The notes beneath the pieces were generated by a model that had not been told where the DNA came from, made no database searches, and saw only the letters and a program-made list of their open reading frames with translations. The position numbers and the translations under genes are program-made. 64,000 nucleotides of DNA from Neckera pumila (Eukaryota; Streptophyta; Bryopsida; Hypnales; Neckeraceae), in contig OZ018416.1 in NCBI GenBank assembly GCA_963969595.1, forward strand, positions 14,276,065 to 14,340,064, written 5' to 3'. Below are positions 46,346-56,736 of the stretch, in pieces (within the stretch, counting starts at the first letter, position 1; every line of letters begins with the position of its first letter).

Positions 46346-49300
46346 TGTCGCAACACAGGGCAAGCAAATTCCCAATTATACTACCAAAAACCACTTTAAA
46401 TTATAACAAAGTGACTCTAAAGATTGAACCCGCGAGATTCTGTGAAGTAGATAGCCTTATTTGGTCTCTAAACTAAGTCAGTATCTATATTTCCTCTTCC
46501 GGTTCTAACACCACAACCGGAAACACAACAACACCAAGAACTACAATCAAACCTTCTTCTCCTTCTTCAATTGGGTCAACTTTCTGATCCGGTCTGATCA
46601 ACTCACATCCGCTCTTACTACCATCCGGTTTAGTTTTATCTCTGTTTGACCATCAGGGGGTTCGCCCCTTGATTTTGAGAGTGGCAGGCCCGCCGCTCCT
46701 TCCATAACTTATAGTTGCTGAAGACCCACTTCTCTATTCTCCAATTTCCTACACTAATCCGAATCCGGTTTGATCCTTCACAGCAACCTAGAGAACCCTC
46801 CGGATCACCGGTCACACAAAGACCCTCCGTACAATCCTCTCGTACTACAACGACCTCGGTGCCACATTCCGTCTGTACAAAGCCAGGCGGCTACAAGTGA
46901 ACCCATCCATTCCAACATCAACTAAAGTTCTTCCGTTTACCCACTAAGGCAGCAAGATCTCTCAGGAGATCGGACACTCAACCGGATTTCCCACCCAGGA
47001 GTTCTAGCATGACTAAGGAATCCCTCCCTATCCGCCTAGCCTAACAACGGCTGTCTCGCCCGAAATCCTAAACCTTAGAGTTGCTGAGGAACTGAAATCC
47101 ACTCCCAATTCTTTCACAACCCGCTCACTTGCACATAAGATCAAAATAAGAACGCCAAAGGGAGAAATCACACCCGCACTAGCATGCGCCTTTCTAACTC
47201 CTCACCACACAACCCTGCCACACACGGAAGAGACACGCAACAAGAGGCCAAGAGAAGACGTACACAAAATTTGGGCAAAAAGACTCCCAGCTCCCAAGCA
47301 GGGGCTGACTTATATACAACTTGAGTACAAAGCAAAAAGGCCCCCGGAAATACGCGCTGGACATCCGGGTCCGATCCTAACCGGCCAGACCGGTTCAACA
47401 TCCGATCCGGTCCTAACTATCTTACAAAACTTTACATTCCTAACTACCTATCTATTCTCCAACTCCCCCACCCAGTGTAGGACTCTTGGATTCCTTGGGC
47501 AGTTGGTTGAAGACGTCCGCAAGGTTTCGGCTCCGCTCCTCGGCAGCTGGATCTGAAAGATCTGACCCTGGCAATGAATCCAGATGAATGGGTTGTCCAG
47601 GCCCAGGTCTCCGTTTACTCTTCCTCGACTCAAGTGTCTGAGCCTTGGATTTGACCCTCCGGCTGCGAAAGAATCCGATAGTGATAGGTCCGACAGGTGG
47701 ATCTCCCGGGAGTACATGGACCCGTTCAGCTTTCGACTGCTAATGTCCATCCGGTTGGCTGCCTCTCTCGCTACCGCCAAGGATGCTTCCACCCGATCGG
47801 TGAAGTCGGTGAGGATCCAAACTATCCGGGAACCAGATACCTTCTTCTCCTCATGCACCCCTTTGTCAAATAATGCCGCCTTGACTGTGGTGGATTCGGA
47901 CTCTCCAAGAGTGTCCTTCACCAACTCGGCCACCTTCCGGGTTGCTTCCGCCATCTCCCGGACTGCAGCCTTGTCTTCCCTGAGGGCTACCACGTCAGCC
48001 TATAGGGTGTCGACTTCCTCCTGAAGCCGACGGATCTTTGCCTCCTGCCTTCGATTCTCATCCGGATTGGCTAGGTACTAGCCCACCTTACTCGGCAACT
48101 CACTATCCGCCGGTGCACCCACCAGACCTTCGATAGCGACGAGAGCTCTCCTCTTGACCTCCAAGTCCGCTTGTATCCCGCACAGGATTACCGTCAACTG
48201 GTTGAACGGGTCGGTCGAGTCCTTGGGATCCGGCATCTCCACATCCGGTCCTTGCTCTGGAGTGGACCAGGTGGTAGGAGGGGTTCCTCACTTGCGAGGA
48301 GGCGTTGTCTTCATCCGCTTCCTCGGCTGGGATGGCTCCTCCTCTTCTTCCTCTTCCGTTTTGGGTTTGGACCTAGTTTGCTCTTCCTGTTCGTCATCCG
48401 AACCCGACTCCCCGTACTTCAGGATGGACTCCTGAAGGCTCCACGTCTTCTCCTCCATCTCTGTGAGGAGTTGGTTCCGGTGGTAGAAGTGGAAGAGATA
48501 GGGACTCAAGGGAGTGGCCCTACTCTTTTCGATCCTTATCACCAGCTAGAACACCAGATCGAAAAAGATCCGGGCCCAGTTCACTTTCCGTTCCCCGCTC
48601 AGGGAATCGAAAATGGTGTTGCCGATGGTCATCGTCACCCTTGTCGGCTTCTCCGGGTGGACAATCAGAACTAGGAACTGCAGGAGGTTGCGGTGCCGGT
48701 CACTCTTATAGTCCACGACCGCGTACCCGTCCTTGTTACTCGACTCTCCATGAAATTTGCCATGGATGAACTCATCCTTCCTTCCAGCCATGTCGGAACC
48801 TCCAATCTGGAAGTTGTAAACTTCCCTCCACCGCTCTTCTTCCCATTCGGTCGGGCGGCCCTGGAGAGTATTGTCAAACTTGTTCAACGCCTTACACCTA
48901 ATCTCTCTCACCATCTGCTCCTCTCTAAACCCCCAGGGTTTATCCATCAACACGGGGCACCCCATGGCGTTGAGATCCTCCATGAGCTCGGACCTGGCCG
49001 GTTCCTCCGTGGGAATGACCGAAACTACCTTCTGAAGCTTGACATCAGAGGAGGAACTGGGCGCGCTCGGTCTGGCCTTACACAACTGAGGCATGGACAC
49101 TAATGGCCACTAGACCCTTACCGATCGCTACCTCACTCTCTCCTAGCCGCACGTCCCGTTCCTCACTTCCTCTCATCCGATCTCAACCAAAAAATACCAC
49201 AAAACCTGCAACCCACATGCTTCCTACTTTTCCTACACTCTCGGACATGCCCGGCCGGAAGCACACACACATACAACAGCTCTGGTGCAGACGGAGGCAT

Positions 49301-49648
49301 AAAAGCGCTCAAGGTCAGCTCCAGAGCTTAAGGGAAGTAAAGGAGTGAAAATGAGGACGACCAGCTCTTATATAGTCCCAGGACCCCTGGCAGGTCATCA
49401 TGACTTTTTTCGGTCCGGTCCATATCAATCCGGTCCAACCCTAATCCAATCTGAGGTGAGATCCGGATGTGATTCCGTTCTTGAATACTAACATTCTGAC
49501 CGGATCAAATCCAGCTTTCTCCTTACTCGATTAGCGTTGTCACTCTCCAGTTTCCTTCTACCCTTCTAACCGGATTCGGATCCTAATTACCCGTTTCCGT
49601 TCCATTATTTAGATAAACAAAGGAAAACCAAAGATTCTGGTTGCGACA
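46346..49648 (-). repeat. Family A solo LTR (3,303 bp) inserted in the TNP2 exon
   Basis: Plus-strand ends TGTCGCAACACAGGG (46,346) and TGGTTGCGACA (49,648). Flanking pentamers TGCGG (46,341-46,345) and TGCGA (49,649-49,653) form a target duplication with one G/A difference. No gag-pol inside, so a solo LTR left by LTR-LTR recombination. It is the most complete family A LTR in the window and carries the accessory frame. Confidence 0.92.
47448..49081 (-). pseudogene. LTR-encoded accessory frame (family A), fullest copy
   Basis: One frame from MPQLCKARPSAPSSSS (49,081) to 47,448, about 545 codons, interrupted only by point stops: TAG near 48,546, TGA near 48,288, and two TAG between 48,080 and 47,998. 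The conserved block (SDRHRNLLQFLVLIVHPEKP, VTMTIGNTIFDSLSGERKVNWARI, SPYLFHFYHRN) matches that of family B. A Glu run, a Lys/Arg tract and coiled coil (ENRRQEAKIRRLQEEVD; LREDKAAVREMAEATRK) follow. Not gag, pol or env. It is in the sense orientation of gag-pol, at the 5' (U3) side of the LTR. Confidence 0.75.
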
Positions 49649-50351
49649 TGCGACTATTCCAGCATTTGAAGACTGGCTCCCAGACATAGTGTAGAACTGG
49701 CCCTTTGATGTGACGAACCCTGATGACAGGGACCACTTGCTGCTAATGAGAAAACCAGCATAGAAGGCAGCACGCTACACTAGAATGAAGTCGTTTGGTA
49801 GTCATTTCAGAGTAGATGACGGAGATACCCATCGTTTCCAAACGAATAATTTTGGAGTAGCTTCAGTTTTTGAGGTACCGACTGGCGATGCAAGGGATGT
49901 GTCGGTGAACTACGTCGGAGTCTTGAAAGACATATTGAAGCTTGACTACGGACCACTGAATTCACCAATCGTTCTTTTTCGATGCCAATGGATGAAGACT
50001 ACAGACAATAGAGGCAATGCAACGTATCTCCGAGATGATGCTGACTTTTTGATGGTGAACTTCCGGCACGCCCTACCGTGCATGTTAGAGCCATTCATTT
50101 TCTCCAGCCAAGCAACACAAGTCTTCTTTTCTGATGTGCCCCAGAAACCAGGATGGAAAATAGTTTTGCAAAAAGAAGCAAGAGCTAAAAGGGAGGTCTT
50201 GGATAGTCCTGATGTGTTCATAAGCACCACTGTGGAAACTACTGGTCTTACTGCTTCAAAAGTTGTTGAAACACCTTCACAAGTACCATCTCTAGTTGGG
50301 GCCATTGAATTGTCCCTGGGAGACAGCTTATTAGCACGGGCAGCATACTAG
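49649..50351 (+). pseudogene. TNP2: TNP2 last exon, C-terminal part with DUF4216-like domain
   Basis: Continues the exon begun at 46,314: ATIPAFEDWLPDIV, TAG 49,692, NWPFDVTNPDDRDHLL, TAG 49,761, KAARYTRMKSFGSHFRV. From about 49,850 it carries the C-terminal module common in plant TNP2 proteins (GVLKDILKLDYG, IVLFRCQWMKT, DADFLMVNFRHALP; DUF4216-like). All three TAG in this exon replace what would most simply be CAG. Ends TAG at 50,349-50,351, or continues past a TAG|GTAACC donor. Confidence 0.8.
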
Positions 50352-50900
50352 GTAACCGAGGTGTATTCTTTTTGTTGGAATTGTGCTCACACCCTTCCAT
50401 CTACCTTACTAAACTAAACAAAAAAGGTCTTTCATATTTCTACGACTATGTTTCTGTTTTAGTAGATGTGAATTGTTTTGATATTCATTTCAAAGACCGT
50501 AGCATGGCTTCCACTTATTTAAAGCTCAAGCAAATCATTTCAGGCGTGCATGCATTCAAAGTGGATGTTGGACTCATTTCGTAGTCGCTTTCAATCATTC
50601 CCCAGTAGAAAGAAGTCATTCACGGTGTCTGACATAGTTAACACACAATCAGGAATAAACTGCTGTATAACTAAGTACATGTACTCTAGGGTCTCATCCG
50701 TCCACGTCACGCCACCAAACAAAACAGTCACAGAAAACGAACGGATGACTGTAGTGTGTGTTCACAAGTACAGCACTCCCCATCCCTACATCTCATCTTT
50801 GACTATGAAATGACTATTCTTTAGAATTGTGCTAGAAAATGTGAAATAACAGAGTTGCAGTCATAACATAGTCATTTAGGACAGCGAGTCATACTTCAGT
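50352..50900. other. CACTA 3' subterminal region
   Basis: No gene. Short motifs of the type GTCAT/ATGAC recur (50,620, 50,740, 50,811, 50,855, 50,870, 50,889), as in CACTA subterminal regions where TnpA binds. Confidence 0.5.
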
Positions 50901-50931
50901 CGGTCGTGGCGGACAGGTTTTTCTTGTAGTG
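50901..50931 (-). repeat. Right terminus of the CACTA element
   Basis: On the minus strand it starts CACTACAAGAAAAACCTGTC, the diagnostic CACTA/En/Spm end. Beyond 50,931 the sequence is a gypsy RNase H coding frame (Y-T-T-T-E-R-E-A-L), showing the element inserted into a retrotransposon. The matching left end and the upstream pol half are not in the window. Confidence 0.93.
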
Positions 50932-51810
50932 AATATACCACGACGGAACGTGAAGCTCTGGCTATAGTATATGCTTGTAAGAAGTTCCGTTACTATCTTC
51001 TTGGATATCGGATTGTGTTCGACACCGATCATGATTCGTTGAAGTATTGGTTAACAAGCCCGACCTATCCGGACGGATTGCTAGGTGGGTATTATTACTT
51101 CAGGAGTTCAACTACGAAGTGATGGTCAAATCCAGAAAGACCAATGCAAATGCGGATTTCTTATCAAGATATCGCAGAAAGGAAGCTTTGGAGGACATTT
51201 CTGCCGAGTTTCCGGATGAGTTTCCGGATGATAAAGAAATATCGGTGTTCCACCTCAACGGAGAACACTAGTCAGACTTTTAGGATATCATTGACTTCCT
51301 TATGGAACAACGATATCCGAAAAGTCTGAATCAGGAAGAGAAAGGTATCTTCCATTAGAAGGTAGCTCCCTATTCCTTGATTAAGGGAATCCTGTTCAAA
51401 ATGGGAGCAGACAATCAACTTAGGAGATGTTTGGAAACTAAAGATTAGAACAAAGTTATGAGGGCTTTGCATTCCGGACCTTCTGGAGGCCATTTTGTTG
51501 CCATCACGACAATCAACAAGATCCGCTCAGCCGGATACTCGTGGCCGTATTTGATACTTGATGTCAAGGCGTATGTGGAGGGCTGTGACCAATGTCAGCG
51601 GACAAAGCGCCTTCCTTCTGGAATCACTGGCCACTAACTCCTATCATCCCACTTGTACCATTTGAGAAATGGGGGACAGACTTTATCGATCCCATTGCTC
51701 CGGTGAGTGCTAGGAAGAAAAGGTACATAATCCTAGCCACGGATTATGCTACCAAATGGGTAGAAGCACGTGCAACCCGAAACTGTTCTGCCAAGACGGT
51801 TGCTTCTTTC
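50932..51810 (+). pseudogene. pol: Gypsy pol fragment: RNase H and integrase, plus strand
   Basis: Reads YTTTEREALAIVYACKKFRYYLLGY, DTDHDSLKYW, then after a one-base shift RIARWVLLLQEFNYEV ... NANADFLSRYR (RNase H end, Asp kept), RALHSGPSGGHF and CDQCQR (integrase zinc region), and after another shift WGTDFIDPIAP ... RYIILATDYATKWVEA (first catalytic Asp). TAG stops near 51,269, 51,281, 51,357 and 51,446. Homology ends near 51,810 before the second catalytic Asp. Same family style as 9,286-11,990 but diverged. It is the host sequence of the CACTA insertion. Confidence 0.85.
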
Positions 51811-52726
51811 AACATCATATTCAAAATTTTGGGAGTTCAGGTCCCTCCCAAAATAATGGTCTCCATTTGTAGTGTTCAAAAATAGAATACAAATGAATGA
51901 AATTTAAATTGGAAGGACCTAATTTTGAAGTTAGAAATTGTAGTTTCCATTAAAATGACAATTTATGGTATTATAAATAATAACTCCAATTATAAACAAC
52001 CCACATAAATTATTTGATTATTGCAGAAGTAAATTAGGCTTACGTAGATAGTTTACGATTTGTTGCCTTTTTTCAAGGTAGACTATAAAATGTGGACTTT
52101 TGCACATTAAATATTGGTCCATATCTATAAATATATATATTTTTTTGATAATAGGTCACCCTATTGAGTTAGGGTATGTTGCGGGAAATAATATAGAGAT
52201 TGATGGTTGTGTAATTGCTGGTCCGGGTTCGATTCCTGTTGACTTGCATCAAATTAAGCGGTGGGGCGCTATTCCAAAATAGAACAACAAGGTGCCTTGT
52301 ATTCAAATTCTACACACACAAATTTTATTGTTTCCAGTTTGAGTTCATAGAATAATTTCAATGTTCCCAAATAACATGAATACATAAACACAATACATTT
52401 AATACAATACATTTAATACAATACATTTAATACAATACATTTCAATTAAAATACAAATAGGTGTTTAACAAAACAATAATATATTTCAAATATTATCTTG
52501 GCATGCAAGATAATTCATACAAAGTATGATACTATTTTGAACACCAATCCACAAAGTCAAATATCTATACTTCAATCAAGACAATATGGCCTTGTTTACT
52601 ATAACACGTGATATCAAATCATATGAAGCAAACATAATTAGGAAAAAAAAGGATAAAACATTACTCTATACTCTCAAACGTATCCCCTACCATTTGAAAA
52701 GTATTTCTGTAGTTCTCTATACGCAT
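51811..52726. other. AT-rich spacer with a 14-bp tandem repeat
   Basis: No gene. AATACAATACATTT repeats about four times at 52,390-52,450. A GGTTCGATTCC box-B-like string at 52,227 has no convincing tRNA or SINE context. Confidence 0.55.
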
Positions 52727-55618
52727 TCATTCTGCATCAAAGGAAGGCAGAGTGCCCTTGATAACTTCAACTTGAGCAGCTGGTATCTTCAAAACACACT
52801 GAGTCGTGTCTTTTTTCACCCTAGACTTCCACGCTGTCACAAGAGAATTGGTATTCTCCCAAACTGGATCTTCGGTGTCGTCTACTTTCTAACGCAATCC
52901 TTTGTTCAAGTCCCAACCATGATAAAGCTCTTGAACATTTCGCTCTCGTGACGTAGGCATAAAGTATTGAATCTTAATACAATTAGGATGCTCTGGATTA
53001 CTGAAAGGGTCAGACAAGGCCCTAGCAATCCATATCGGCTTTGGATCTTCACTAGCAAGTCAAAGTGCAAGAAAATATCCTTCGTAAACATCACGCGCCA
53101 CTCGAAAAGATGGATTAGGGCGATTGCGAAGGTTTCCAACAAATGCATCATCCTCAGCAAACTCCTCACAAACCTCACGGTCGTCATCAAGTTCGTCTTC
53201 CTCTGTGGTTTCTACTCTAGTGGAGGGCCAAAAGCCATCCTTCAATTCTACAGATGGCTCAATTGGCTCCTTCAACGTTGCATTCACAGCTCGCCAATAC
53301 AACACCAAATGCTCAAAGCGCCTTCTAGCCTCCCCACTTCCATCTTCATTGCATAATGTTTCCCAATTTTTGATGAATCCTGACAATCCCTTGTAAATCT
53401 CGTTCACAGTCCTCATAGGAAGGTGGACAACAGGCAATGGCTGTCCACGAGGCCATAGGCTCTGTCCCTGGGAATCTTCTTTCCACAATATAATCCCTTC
53501 TTATGAGGAGTTTGCTGAGGATGATGCATTTGACTCCTCACAAACCTCACGGTTCTTCTGGAAGCCAATCACTATCTGTGCAGTAGAACTTGTACTTCAT
53601 GATAGGCAGACCTGCGGCATTCAAATAGAATTTGAATTGTTGGGCCTTGGTATGGCCAACAAGTGCATCTTCTCCATCACAAATGCAATCTTCAATGAAG
53701 GACATGAAATCTAGCACTTCTTCAATGAGATGAGGAATCGTAGGCACCAAATCAACATCCATGAAGGACTTCATGAGTGATGGGATGGTAGGGAAATTTT
53801 CTTTTTTCAACTGCACACTCCATCTCCCAAACAAAGCATCGATGTCATCATGAGTGTGACCAACCAGCATGAAGCTAACAGGAACTTCACGGAAAATCTT
53901 CTTTGCAACAAGGAGAGACCAAAATGCAAAGACAAATCTATTCTTATTGTCTCCTGTGGCGTTGTCCATCTGAACGTTCAGCACTGGAGGCAATGCAGTT
54001 GCGGCAATTGGTTCTTCAGGTATTGGCTGGAGTGAGGATTTGCACATGTCTGCGCTTTGCAAGACTGCACAAAAGAGAGGAGCCGATCCTGATCTAGCAA
54101 ATAACTCTCGTGAGGAGTACTTGGGAGGTAGTTCAAGGTCGCGCAAGAGCTTGGCAAACGACCCCATCGTATAGTTTGAATCATGATGAAAGATATCTAG
54201 ACCATAATGGGCGTAACGCACATCACCATGTCCGTGAGCAATCATACTTGTCACAGAGACTGGTAGCTTCATGAGTCCATCTACTTGTTTGCTTTTGTGT
54301 GAAAAGACAGGAGAGGCTGTCTTTGCTTGGTCCATTTTGTCATGCATGATTGTCAAGCATTCATGAGGGTATGCACTGGATTTATACCGATTGGCATAAT
54401 ATTGGTCCCGATGTGCCCGAGCAGTAGCTAAATGCTTCTCTAATAGAAAGGTCCACTTTTGCTTTGAACTACTAAGAGCCGCCCTTCTAAGGGTTTGCAA
54501 CTTATCACACTTAGAGCATCATGCAAAGTTGTCACCAAGCTTCTTGGCATAGTACTTAGGAAAGTTCAACTTCCTAATCTTGCTGATATTCGATGGTGAC
54601 ACACTCTTCAATCCAAAGACTGCGTTTGTTGCATTTACATCTGGAAGGGTATCTTTCCACGTGAAGGTGGCTAGCAAGACCATGGATACTACTTTCTCTC
54701 TAGTGGGAAGAGAATGAGTGCGATGCGGCATGTGGTCTGCTTGCCTCTTGAGAATGGCCTTCAACGTTGCGGTAGCTTGCAATGTATGCTTCCGGGGCTT
54801 AAGCCTCCCGAGATTGCCATGAGACTGAGCTTGCTCCCCTAGTGCAGCATATCCTTGGAAGCAATGAAATGTGGACTCCGACACACCTGAAATGTGGCAC
54901 CAAGCTGCCAGACAAACATCAATTCCTTCCATAGTGACCACTCTCTTTCCTTGAGCATCCCGATGGACTTATTGATGTACATCCAGCTTCATGTGGTGCC
55001 GGAATTCAAATGTAGTTTGGTGATAAATCCGTTCTCGGAACGCCCGAATTTTGTCTCTTGGGAACGGTTGAACATAGTTACTTGTGCATCACGTTTTGCT
55101 AGAAACAGCATTTATGGACAATTGGGTGAAAAGTTCCTTGGCCTTCACACAAGTCTCAGGTGTGGCATTCCGGACAGTACTTGTATAGGGCCTTCCAGGT
55201 GAAGCTGGTGGCCATCCATGAGTAGCTTGCCAAAGATTGTAGTTGGCTTGCACTTCATGATCAAGAAGGCTTGCTCCATCTAGAACCACTTGTCCAATGG
55301 GCCACGCATGAAGGGAATACTTCCAATCCGCAAGTACATGAACAACATCAAGCGACTTCAAGATTTGCACAGTGACGAGAGAATCTCCAAGCGGTCCATG
55401 ACATCCCAAAACAAGGTCAGAGTTCACATTATGCACTATCCCCTCCACTACAGGTAATCCCGCGGCACTGCGAAGTTCAACAACTTGAGTGCTCTAATGT
55501 CTTTGAGGAATACCCTCGCAGTCTGGAATGACTTCAGGGCCCTCAGGTGCATTCTCGATCTCTCCATCATCAGATGAATACTCTGGCACGGGAAGGATAA
55601 CGGGGTTAACTTTCAACG
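52727..55618 (-). pseudogene. DUF7869-type DDE transposase-like protein, decayed
   Basis: Starts upstream of 55,600 in an acidic segment (EYSSDDGEIENAPEGPE). One frame from 55,618 to 53,547 carries FLAWCHISGVSESTFHCFQGY-like text (AAWCHISGVSESTF), GNLGRLKPRKHTLQA, the FAxCSKCDKLQ knuckle, MHDKMDQAKT, NVQMDNATGDNKNRF and LVGHTHDDIDALFGRW, typical of the eukaryotic DUF7869 family with RNase H-like fold and acidic triad. In-frame TGA (three at CGA-like codons), TAA and TAG occur; a 50-base filler shifts the frame at 53,503-53,552. The C-terminal part ends at TGA 52,727 and holds a BAH-like VYEGYFLAL ... KPIWIARAL module. No introns are evident. Dead copy. Confidence 0.8.
53503..53552. other. Templated filler insertion
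   Basis: Bases 53,533-53,552 copy 53,161-53,180 directly; 53,505-53,532 is the inverse of 53,140-53,167. The two abut, interrupting the pseudogene between GAAGAA and GGGATT codons. Confidence 0.85.
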
Positions 55619-55968
55619 TTTAATGATATCAATCAGATACAACTTGAATGAGGGGCAGATCAATGTGGACGTCACGCCGAAGTGTGCTAATCAGAGAACT
55701 AAATACTTCTGTAGGCATTTGTTATTCCAAGAAGAATCTCCTTAACAGAGCCAGTTTAATTTGGTTCTACTCGAACACTAATTTGCGTATGGTAAATTCA
55801 TTTAACATCTACAAGGGATCCCTCATTTTGAACGCCTCGAACTGGATTAGCAAACTTTTCATGAAATATTTAAGTAGATACGACTTGAAGTCAAAATTGT
55901 ATAATCTGTTGTTGGAAATCGGACAAGGGAAATCCAATCGTGTCGACATGTTTGGGAACATTTCTTGT

Positions 55969-56530
55969 GCATTCAAGTTGGTACGACTTGAATTACCCCA
56001 TGAAGTATGGAGTACTTTCACATCACAAATCTAGGTAAGCTTCTGCTATAGATAATTCACTAAATCAACTGAGGCATTCAAGTTGGTACGACTTGAATTA
56101 CCCCATAAATTATTGTATAAGTTCACTTCACAAACCTAGGTAAGCTTCTGCTACAGATAATTCACTAAATCAAACGAGGCATTCAAGTTGGTACAACTTG
56201 AATTGCCCCATAAATTATTGTATAAGTTCATTTTAGAAATTTGGGTACGCTTTTGCTGCAAATAAGTCATTGAATCAAATGAGGCATTCAAGTTGGTACG
56301 ACTTGAATTACCCCATAAATTATTGAATACGTTCACTTCACAAATCTGGGTAAGCTTCTGCTACAGATAATTCACTAAATCAACTGAGGCATTCAAGTTG
56401 ATACGACTTGAATTACCCCATAAATTATTGTATACATTCATTTCAGAAATCCGGGTATGCTTCTGCTGCAGATAATTAATTGAATCAAATGAGGCATTCA
56501 AGTTGGTACGACTTGAATTGCCCTCAGAGA
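55969..56530. repeat. 105-bp tandem array
   Basis: GCATTCAAGTTG recurs at 55,969, 56,074, 56,179, 56,284, 56,389 and 56,494, an exact 105-base spacing each time. Each unit holds CAAGTTGGTACGACTTG (a short palindrome arm pair), CCCCATAAATTATTG and AAGCTTCTGCTACAGATAA. Units differ by single bases only. The period equals 35 codons, and a minus-strand peptide NLWGNSSRTNLNA recurs, but stops break it. Confidence 0.92.
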
Positions 56531-56736
56531 TCTTCTATAGTGTGGATGCATATGGTTAATAAATAGAAATTCAAGTCTAGTTGACTTCATTGATGTTATT
56601 AATTACGATAAAATTGACTCCTTAGCATTATAAAAGTATGGCTCTCAAATTTTCCAACAACATTCTCGGACATTTTGCCCGCAAACTCGTATGCACCAAA
56701 CAATCAAATAATCAGTCAATCAATCAATCAACAGTC

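Noticed and set aside
14734..50351. TAG read as glutamine (altered genetic code)
   Set aside because: TAG replaces both CAG and TGG in paralogue pairs, other copies keep CAG/TGG at the same sites, TGA and TAA also interrupt frames, and several intact exons end in TAG. Decay by deamination explains all.
52150..52290. tRNA gene or tRNA-derived SINE around GGTTCGATTCC
   Set aside because: Only a B-box-like string is present; no matching A box, acceptor stem or cloverleaf can be built by eye.
55969..56530. CRISPR array
   Set aside because: Units repeat along their full length with no unique spacers; this is a plain tandem array in plant nuclear DNA.
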